Below, in pieces: positions 58,627 through 64,000 of a DNA stretch of 64,000 nucleotides. The translations under genes and the position numbers were made by a program. The DNA is from Alphaproteobacteria bacterium (lineage in GTDB: Bacteria > Pseudomonadota > Alphaproteobacteria > Rickettsiales > SXRF01). The stretch is from assembly GCA_025362975.1 (NCBI GenBank), contig JANYES010000021.1:248001-312000 (forward strand). The letters run 5' to 3'. Every line of letters starts with the position of its first letter. Position 1 is the stretch's first letter. Under the pieces are notes generated by a model. That model was not told where the DNA came from. It did no database searches and worked only from the letters and a program-made list of their open reading frames with translations.

Positions 58627-59334
58627 ATGACCGATATCGACGTTAAAGTGCAGAATACCAACCCGTCTGCGGTGATGCGCAAGCATATGATCCTCGGGCA
58701 GCTCTACACGAACGATATTGTCGACAAGCGCATTTTACAGGCGATGGCGGATATCGCGCGCGAGCCGTTTATGCCGGCGAAGTTGCAGGGCGCGGCATAT
58801 GTCGATGAGGACCTTGATGTGGGCAACGGGCGCTACCTGATGGCGCCACTGACGTTTGCAAAGCTGCTCGACCTCGCGGAAATTACGCCGTCATGCAAAA
58901 TCCTGAACATCGGGTGCATGAACGGGTATACGGCGGCGATCCTGTCGAAGCTCGGCAATTATGTGGTGGCGACGGATTCGGATGCGAACGCCATTATCGA
59001 AGCGCGCACGCAGATGCAGCGCCTCAAAATCGCTAACGTGAATTTACAACCCGTGTCGACGATGAGCGACGGCTACGGAATGTCGGCGCCGTATGACGTG
59101 ATTGTCATCCAGGGCGCGATCAGCTTTATCTCCGAAGTGCTCGGCTCGCAATTGGCGCCTGGGGGCCGCCTCGTCACCGTGCGCAATATCGCCACCCGTC
59201 CGGACACGCCGATCGGGCTTGGCAAAGGGCTGCTGGTCAACCGCATCGAGCAAAAGCTGCAATACCGCGAGCATTTCGATGCCTCGTGCGCGATCCTTTC
59301 GAGCTTTGAACAGGTGCCGGGCTTCACCTTTTAA
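58627..59334 (+). CDS. Protein-L-isoaspartate O-methyltransferase family protein
   Basis: MRKHMILGQLYTNDIVDKRILQAMADIAREPFMP; ILNIGCMNGYTAAILSKLG. Confidence 0.88.
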   Translation: MTDIDVKVQNTNPSAVMRKHMILGQLYTNDIVDKRILQAMADIAREPFMPAKLQGAAYVDEDLDVGNGRYLMAPLTFAKLLDLAEITPSCKILNIGCMNGYTAAILSKLGNYVVATDSDANAIIEARTQMQRLKIANVNLQPVSTMSDGYGMSAPYDVIVIQGAISFISEVLGSQLAPGGRLVTVRNIATRPDTPIGLGKGLLVNRIEQKLQYREHFDASCAILSSFEQVPGFTF

Positions 59335-59474
59335 AATTCCTTTACCATATTCTTTCGTTCAACATCGTTATAAGGTAAAATAGATGTTGCTTGGATTGCA
59401 ATAATGGTTTTTTAATAGGAACATAATACAGTTCCGTATTAGCAAAAAATTTCTGGAAATCTACAGGGTGGTGC

Positions 59475-60209
59475 ATGGAGGCTAAGGGTAACTCACAAGA
59501 CGCTAAGCAAGACGCCAAAGCCGCGGATACCGCAGCAGGCGCTCCGTCCTCCGATGAAGATTTGTCGATGGAGGAAATCCTCCAGTCCATCCGCCGCATT
59601 ATCGCCGAAGACGACAAGGACGCCAAAAAACCAGCCGACGCCTCCAAAGCCAAGTCCAAGGGCAAGGATGAAGACGACGTTCCCGGCTCCGATGTGTTTG
59701 AACTTACCGAATTACTCAAGGATGACGGCTCTGTCGTCAATGTAAAGGCCGAAGCCGACAAAGCACCGCCCCCAGCCGACGTGCTTAACCAAATCGACGA
59801 AGCCCTTATCACCGATAAAAAACCAGCTGAGGCAGCCCCAGTGAAACCAGAACCTAAAGCCGAACCCGCCAAACCGGCGGCTCCGGCCACATCCCAAAGC
59901 GATATCGACGCGATGTTCGCAAGCCCGCCAGCCGCGCCAATTGCCGAACCGGTGACGCTGCCTGCGGATTCGTTACTGTCGGCGAGCGCCGCGAGCGCAA
60001 GCATCGAAGCGCTGAATAAGCTGAAGGCGGCTGACCAGTATGTGCCCCCTGCTCCCGTTTCCGCCGCGCCTTCTTTCCGCGACGGCACGACAATGGAAGA
60101 CCTCGTGACCGAAATGCTCCGCCCGATGATGAAAGCGTGGCTGGATAACAACCTGCCGCAGATCGTCGAACGCATTGTCGAGCGCGAGATCCGGAAACTG
60201 ACGAAATAA
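59475..60209 (+). CDS. popZ: PopZ/DUF2497-family polar organizing protein
   Basis: DLSMEEILQSIRRIIAEDD N-terminus; acidic/Pro-rich linker; TMEDLVTEMLRPMMKAWLDNNLPQIVERIVEREIRKL C-terminus. Confidence 0.88.
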   Translation: MEAKGNSQDAKQDAKAADTAAGAPSSDEDLSMEEILQSIRRIIAEDDKDAKKPADASKAKSKGKDEDDVPGSDVFELTELLKDDGSVVNVKAEADKAPPPADVLNQIDEALITDKKPAEAAPVKPEPKAEPAKPAAPATSQSDIDAMFASPPAAPIAEPVTLPADSLLSASAASASIEALNKLKAADQYVPPAPVSAAPSFRDGTTMEDLVTEMLRPMMKAWLDNNLPQIVERIVEREIRKLTK

Positions 60210-60213
60210 GGCC

Positions 60214-61848
60214 GTGCAGAAGTATCGCGCGGCCATGCCTCAGGGATTTATCACGAGGCTTAGCATCCTGGCGCTAATGATGACGTTGCCCCTGTGGGGT
60301 ATCCTGTATTTCAAATGGCCGATCTCTTCGGACTACGTGTTTTATGCGACGGCGCTCAAATCGTTCTCCAGCCAGTTCTGGGCGGGGGATATATATCCAA
60401 GATGGCTTACCGATACCAATTCGGGTTATGGCAGCCCGGTTTTCCTGTTTTACAGTCCGCTGACGTTTTATGTCGGCAGCGTGTTTGAGTTCCTCGCCCC
60501 TATCGACAGCCACGGGTTTGGGCGCGTGGTGTGCATTTTCATGGTGTCGGTTATGGTGTCGGGCATCTGCTGCCGACGCTGGCTGAGGCAGACGTTGCCT
60601 GCGGACAGGGCGGAAACAGGCGCGCTGTTGTATGCGGGGTTTCCTTATTTGCTGCTGCATATGTATGGCGGGTTTGCGGCCGCGCAGCTGATGGGGATTG
60701 CGCTTTTTCCGCTGCTGCTGGAAACGGCGGGGCTGATGGTGAGAATTGGCTGGAAGGCGATGCCGGCGATGATCGTGACGTATACGCTGCTGTGTTGCGC
60801 GCATTTGCCGTCGGCAGTCATGTTTGCGGGCGTGCCGCCGCTTTATGTGATGGTGTTTTCGCCAAAGGGGAAACATGCGCTGGGCGCGGTACTAGCGGGT
60901 ATCAGCGCGTTGCTTGGGATTGCGCTGGCGGGGATTTGCCTCATTCCCACATACCTGAATAAGCCGTTTATCACGGTGAAGCATTTCCTTGATGAAAATC
61001 TCGTTTTTTCAAATAACTTCCTCGATACGTATTCGCTGCTGGGGATGGTGTGCACCGTACTGCCGCTGGTAGTGATTTATTTTGAGCTGCCGAAGGGGTT
61101 TCGGCGCGCTAGCCTAACGCCGCAGATGAAATTCTGGATTGCGCTCGACGCGTGGTATTTCTTCCTGACACTGCCGATTTCAAAACCGGTGTGGAATATC
61201 GTGACGCCGATGCAGCATTTGCAGTTCCCGTTCCGGTTTTATCTGGCGATGCTGCCCGGCGCGGTATTTATCGCGCTGCACTGGCTACCGCAGGCGCGCA
61301 GCCGCAACGTGTATCACATGCTGTTTGCCATCGGGCTTTTTTGCGCGGCGATTTACAGCGAGGAGATCGTGTTCTTCTCGCGGCCCTCGCCGGTGGCGTC
61401 GATTCTGGACCACCATTTGCTGCCGCGCCCGGAATACCAGACACGCTGGATGGAGCGCGAGGGCATCGATTTCCGCCTGCATGTGCCGGATGAATTTATC
61501 GAGCGCGACCCGGTGACATTCGTGTCGGGCAGCGGGCATGTGACTCTTATCGGGCAGGATTCGCGCACTATTCGCCTTCACGCCGATATTACCACGCCGG
61601 AAGCCAAGGTGACTCTGCCACGCTTCTATTTTCCGGGCTGGGAAATGGAGCCAGTTGGGGTGGTGTCGGAATATAAGGCGCTGGTGGCGATTACGCTTAA
61701 GCAGGGGGAATATGACGTAACCCTGAGTGTGCCTTGGTTTGCGGGAGAACGGGAGGGCATGATACTTGGGTTGGGGGCATTGATCCTGCTAATGGCGCTG
61801 TTTGCGTTCACGCGCTTGCAACCGCCTGAAAATGGACATATAACTTAA
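60214..61848 (+). CDS. Polytopic membrane protein, PTPS-related/GT-C-like
   Basis: FSSQFWAGDIYPRWLTDTNSGYGSPVFLFYSPLTFYVGS; alternative ATG at 60235. Confidence 0.7.
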   Translation: MQKYRAAMPQGFITRLSILALMMTLPLWGILYFKWPISSDYVFYATALKSFSSQFWAGDIYPRWLTDTNSGYGSPVFLFYSPLTFYVGSVFEFLAPIDSHGFGRVVCIFMVSVMVSGICCRRWLRQTLPADRAETGALLYAGFPYLLLHMYGGFAAAQLMGIALFPLLLETAGLMVRIGWKAMPAMIVTYTLLCCAHLPSAVMFAGVPPLYVMVFSPKGKHALGAVLAGISALLGIALAGICLIPTYLNKPFITVKHFLDENLVFSNNFLDTYSLLGMVCTVLPLVVIYFELPKGFRRASLTPQMKFWIALDAWYFFLTLPISKPVWNIVTPMQHLQFPFRFYLAMLPGAVFIALHWLPQARSRNVYHMLFAIGLFCAAIYSEEIVFFSRPSPVASILDHHLLPRPEYQTRWMEREGIDFRLHVPDEFIERDPVTFVSGSGHVTLIGQDSRTIRLHADITTPEAKVTLPRFYFPGWEMEPVGVVSEYKALVAITLKQGEYDVTLSVPWFAGEREGMILGLGALILLMALFAFTRLQPPENGHIT

Positions 61849-61881
61849 GGCCAATTGTTTCATTCCCTGAAAGTGCCTGCC

Positions 61882-63603
61882 ATGACCAAAACCTACGGAA
61901 AATCACGCCTCCCCTCACGCCATGTGACCGAAGGGCCGGAACGCGCCCCGCACCGCTCTTATTTATATGCGATGGGCGTGACGGAAGAAGGCATTCATGC
62001 GCCGTTGATCGGCGTGGCAACGACGTGGAACGAAGCGGCGCCGTGCAACATTACGCTTGGACGACAGGCGCAGGTGGTAAAAAAAGGCGTGGCGAGCGCG
62101 GGCGGTACGCCGCGTGAGTTCACGACGATTACGGTGACGGACGGAATTGCGATGGGGCATCAGGGGATGAAATCCTCGCTGGTGAGCCGTGAGGTGATTG
62201 CCGATTCGGTGGAGCTGACCATGCGCGGGCATAGTTATGACGCGCTGGTTGGGCTGGCGGGGTGCGATAAATCGCTGCCGGGGCTGATGATGGCGATGGT
62301 GCGGCTGAACGTGCCGAGCGTGTTTATTTACGGCGGGTCGATCCTGCCGGGGAAATTTAAAGGCAAGCAGGTGACCGTCGTCGACGTGTTTGAAGGAGTG
62401 GGCAAGCATTCCAACGGCGATATGAGCGATGAGGATCTGACGGAGCTGGAAAAGGTTGCGTGTCCTTCAGCGGGCTCGTGCGGCGGGCAATTTACGGCCA
62501 ATACGATGGCGTGCGTGTCGGAGGCGATTGGCCTGGCGCTGCCGGGCTCGGCGGGCGCCCCTGCCCCGTATGAATCGCGTGATGCGTTTGCGTTTGATTC
62601 GGGACGTGCGGTGATGGAGCTGCTGAAGAATAAGATTCGCCCGCGCGATATCGTGACGCGCAAGGCGCTGGAAAACGCGGCCGCCGTGGTTGCGGCGACT
62701 GGCGGTTCTACGAACGGGGCGCTGCATTTGCCAGCAATTGCGCATGAGTGCGGGATTGATTTCGATATGCATGCGGTTGGCGAGATTTTCAAGCGCACGC
62801 CGTATCTGGCGGACTTGATGCCGGGTGGGAAATACACAGCGAAGGATTTGTTTGAGGCTGGCGGTGTGGAAGCAGTGATGAAAACGCTGCTCGACGGCGG
62901 GTTCCTGCACGGCGATTGCTTGACGGTGACGGGCAAGACGATTGCCGAGAATTTGAAAAACGTGAAGCTGCGTAGCGATCAGGACGTGATCTACCCGCAT
63001 GATAAGCCGCTGCGCAAAGAAGGTGGCGTGGTGGTGCTGAAGGGCAATCTGGCGCCGGAGGGCGCGATTGTGAAAGTAGCGGGCATGACGAACCTTGTGT
63101 TCAAGGGCGTGGCGCGGTGCTTCGATTCGGAAGAAGCGTGTTTTGCGGCGGTGGACCAGAAGAAATATAAGGAAGGCGATGTTCTGGTGATTCGTTATGA
63201 AGGGCCGAAAGGCGGTCCGGGCATGCGCGAGATGTTGTCGACGACGGCAGCACTATATGGGCAGGGCATGGGCGATAAGGTGGCGCTGATTACTGACGGA
63301 CGATTCTCGGGCGGGACGCGCGGTTTCTGCATCGGGCATGTCGGGCCGGAAGCGGCGGCGGGCGGGCCGATTGCGCTGTTGAAGGATGGCGATTCGATTA
63401 CCATCGACGCGGTAAAGGGCACGATTACGGCGGATGTCAGCGACGCTGAATTCGCTAGCCGCGCCAAGGAATGGAAACCACGCGCGACGGATTATAATTC
63501 GGGTACGCTGTGGAAATATGTGCAGCTGGTAGGCCCGGCGGAAAAAGGCGCGGTGACGCATCCGGGCGGTAGCGCTGAAACGCATGTGTATGCGGATATT
63601 TAG
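61882..63603 (+). CDS. ilvD: Dihydroxy-acid dehydratase
   Basis: VGLAGCDKSLPGLMMAMVRLN; CPSAGSCGGQFTANTMACVSEAIGLALPGS. Confidence 0.97.
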   Translation: MTKTYGKSRLPSRHVTEGPERAPHRSYLYAMGVTEEGIHAPLIGVATTWNEAAPCNITLGRQAQVVKKGVASAGGTPREFTTITVTDGIAMGHQGMKSSLVSREVIADSVELTMRGHSYDALVGLAGCDKSLPGLMMAMVRLNVPSVFIYGGSILPGKFKGKQVTVVDVFEGVGKHSNGDMSDEDLTELEKVACPSAGSCGGQFTANTMACVSEAIGLALPGSAGAPAPYESRDAFAFDSGRAVMELLKNKIRPRDIVTRKALENAAAVVAATGGSTNGALHLPAIAHECGIDFDMHAVGEIFKRTPYLADLMPGGKYTAKDLFEAGGVEAVMKTLLDGGFLHGDCLTVTGKTIAENLKNVKLRSDQDVIYPHDKPLRKEGGVVVLKGNLAPEGAIVKVAGMTNLVFKGVARCFDSEEACFAAVDQKKYKEGDVLVIRYEGPKGGPGMREMLSTTAALYGQGMGDKVALITDGRFSGGTRGFCIGHVGPEAAAGGPIALLKDGDSITIDAVKGTITADVSDAEFASRAKEWKPRATDYNSGTLWKYVQLVGPAEKGAVTHPGGSAETHVYADI

Positions 63604-63624
63604 TCGCCGTCCGTTTATGGCCGC

Positions 63625-64000
63625 ATGAAAAAGCCTGCACCATTGCCCGAGATACAAGCCAAACTCAACAACCAGAATTTGGGCGGGGATGACCGGCGGT
63701 TTAAGCTGGTTCTGTTTATTGCTATTGCGGCGCAGGCGCTGATAACGTTTGCTTATGCGGTGACGCTGCATTTTGAGTTCAAAACCTCGGGCGTGGACGG
63801 CATGGTGTATGAGCAACTCATGCGCAATGTGCTGGATGGGAATGGGCTGGTGTCTAGCATAAATTACCCTTACCTGCCGCAGCCGTGGCTGGCGTTTCAT
63901 TTTTCACCGATTCTTTATTTTCTGGTGCCGTTTTATTGGGTTTATCCGCATTTCCAGACGTTGCTGGCGGTTGGCAGCTTGTGTGTGGCACTCGCCGCGT
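63625..64000 (+). CDS. Polytopic membrane protein, DUF2079-like, partial (runs off window end)
   Basis: Not in ORF track; MKKPAPLPEIQAKLNNQNLGGDDRRFKLVLFIAIAAQALITFAYAVTLHFEFKTSGVDGMVYEQLMRNVLDGNGLVSSINYPYLPQPWLAFHFSPILYFLVPFYWVYP. Confidence 0.65.
   Translation, partial: MKKPAPLPEIQAKLNNQNLGGDDRRFKLVLFIAIAAQALITFAYAVTLHFEFKTSGVDGMVYEQLMRNVLDGNGLVSSINYPYLPQPWLAFHFSPILYFLVPFYWVYPHFQTLLAVGSLCVALAA

Noticed and set aside
59342-60175. 277-aa minus-strand ORF opposite popZ
   Set aside because: Ser/Ala-rich mirror of PopZ coding sequence.
1-64000. CRISPR arrays, rRNA, tRNA or integrase-bounded islands
   Set aside because: No regularly spaced repeats, tRNA-like cloverleafs, rRNA sequence or integrase/transposase genes were seen on inspection.

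Overview
This is a 64-kb stretch of alphaproteobacterial chromosome (high GC, densely coding; exact taxon not resolvable, no rRNA or tRNA seen). Most of it is housekeeping: secD/yajC, rpmG, galU/ugd, phaA/phaB, serC/serA, nadA, gpsA, the ccmDEFGHI cytochrome c maturation run, pheA, class II DAHP synthase, gapR, pyrF/pyrC/pyrB, hemC, tsaD, hfq/hflX, malonyl-CoA decarboxylase, argG, amtB, metC, ileS, popZ and ilvD. Accessory or poorly explained content includes: (1) a sigma54-activator-like AAA+ protein with a Cys-rich insertion over a G9 tract and a non-Fis C-terminal domain that appears to recur as a stand-alone protein in the next gene; (2) a 418-aa protein with a degenerate zincin-like motif, a fresh 30-bp in-frame tandem duplication, and a truncated paralogue remnant immediately upstream; (3) a Fur-box-like palindrome upstream of an uncharacterised 541-aa protein; (4) an isolated virB8-virB9 pair fused to gpsA; (5) tandem class 3 lipase paralogues; (6) two near-identical-length palindromic repeats (105/106 bp) and a separate 175-bp element with 23-bp terminal inverted repeats; (7) an AT-rich mosaic patch inside ileS; (8) a ~420-bp non-coding region with several inverted repeats; (9) a histidine phosphatase between serC and serA that is a candidate phosphoserine phosphatase. 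All family calls are from reading the translations; no database search was run.
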